Assembly (NCBI GenBank): GCA_905116865.2 | Contig: CAJHNH020002824.1 | Location: 79,501-143,500 of the forward strand | DNA from: Candidula unifasciata | Taxonomy: Eukaryota > Mollusca > Gastropoda > Stylommatophora > Geomitridae | Reading direction: 5' to 3' | Length of the DNA stretch: 64,000 nucleotides | Shown here: piece after piece, positions 63,900-64,000 of the stretch | Layout of the letters: each line of letters starts with the position of its first letter | Numbering within the stretch: position 1 is the first letter of the stretch | Translations under genes and position numbers: made by a program | Notes under the pieces: generated by a model | What the model saw: only the letters and a program-made list of their open reading frames with translations | The model's database searches: none | What the model was told of the DNA's origin: nothing

Positions 63900-64000
63900 G
63901 GTCAACTGAGAAGGAAACAATCCGACTCGATGCGGATTAGAACCCAAACATCTCAGTCTGACAGGCGAGCGTCTAGTCGCTATATTACTGCTACTTTCCC
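63900..64000 (-). mobile_element. SINE-2 head, cut by the window edge
   Basis: GATGCGGATTAGAACCCAAA (complement of the B box), then CTGACAGGCGAGCGTCTAGT. It matches the head of SINE-2 in reverse orientation. It ends at the window border. Confidence 0.5.

Overview
This window is non-coding-rich nuclear DNA from an animal. It most likely comes from a gastropod mollusc, possibly a heterobranch. The reasons are a spliced ELAV/Hu gene, a dense crop of tRNA-derived SINEs, decayed LINE 3' ends, SPIN/Charlie-like hAT MITEs, a Tigger (pogo) remnant and long microsatellites. The species cannot be read from the sequence, and the gastropod call rests on general repeat character rather than on a diagnostic gene.

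The only host gene I can support is an ELAV/Hu RNA-binding protein gene on the minus strand, between about 60.4 kb and 45.6 kb. Its visible coding exons, in transcript order, are: 60446-60343 (second half of RRM1); then either 56645-56492 or 55469-55316 (end of RRM1 plus start of RRM2); then 48386-48140 (rest of RRM2 and start of the hinge); then 46011-45615 (hinge, polyalanine and RRM3 to the stop). The first exons, carrying the start codon and the RNP2 half of RRM1, lie beyond the right edge of the window.

The most interesting signal is the central exon, which is present as two tandem homologous copies. Each is exactly 154 nt, with the same phases, canonical splice sites and about 80 percent protein identity. 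Using both copies, or neither, shifts the frame into a nearby stop codon. This is the signature of a mutually exclusive exon pair that would give two ELAV isoforms differing in the RRM1-RRM2 linker and the first half of RRM2. Two AU-rich nonamers lie just downstream of the second copy, which makes self-regulation by ELAV a testable idea.

From 1 to about 45 kb I see no host gene, only mobile elements and tandem repeats. There are five tRNA-derived SINE families and one further dispersed repeat that ends in GAA triplets. There are C-terminal or 3' fragments of three LINE types, called here LINE-K (KYFGH motif), LINE-W (WFGH motif) and LINE-N (RNase H, I/Nimb-like). Six clear hAT MITE copies are present, including a 51-bp mini-element, plus one deleted Tigger element. 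Many micro- and minisatellites occur, with tandem units of 15, 19, 27, 29, 47, 49, 57, about 82 and about 120 bp. The ELAV introns carry more of the same. One LINE and one SINE family share a (AACT)n-type 3' end, which suggests that the LINE mobilised the SINE.
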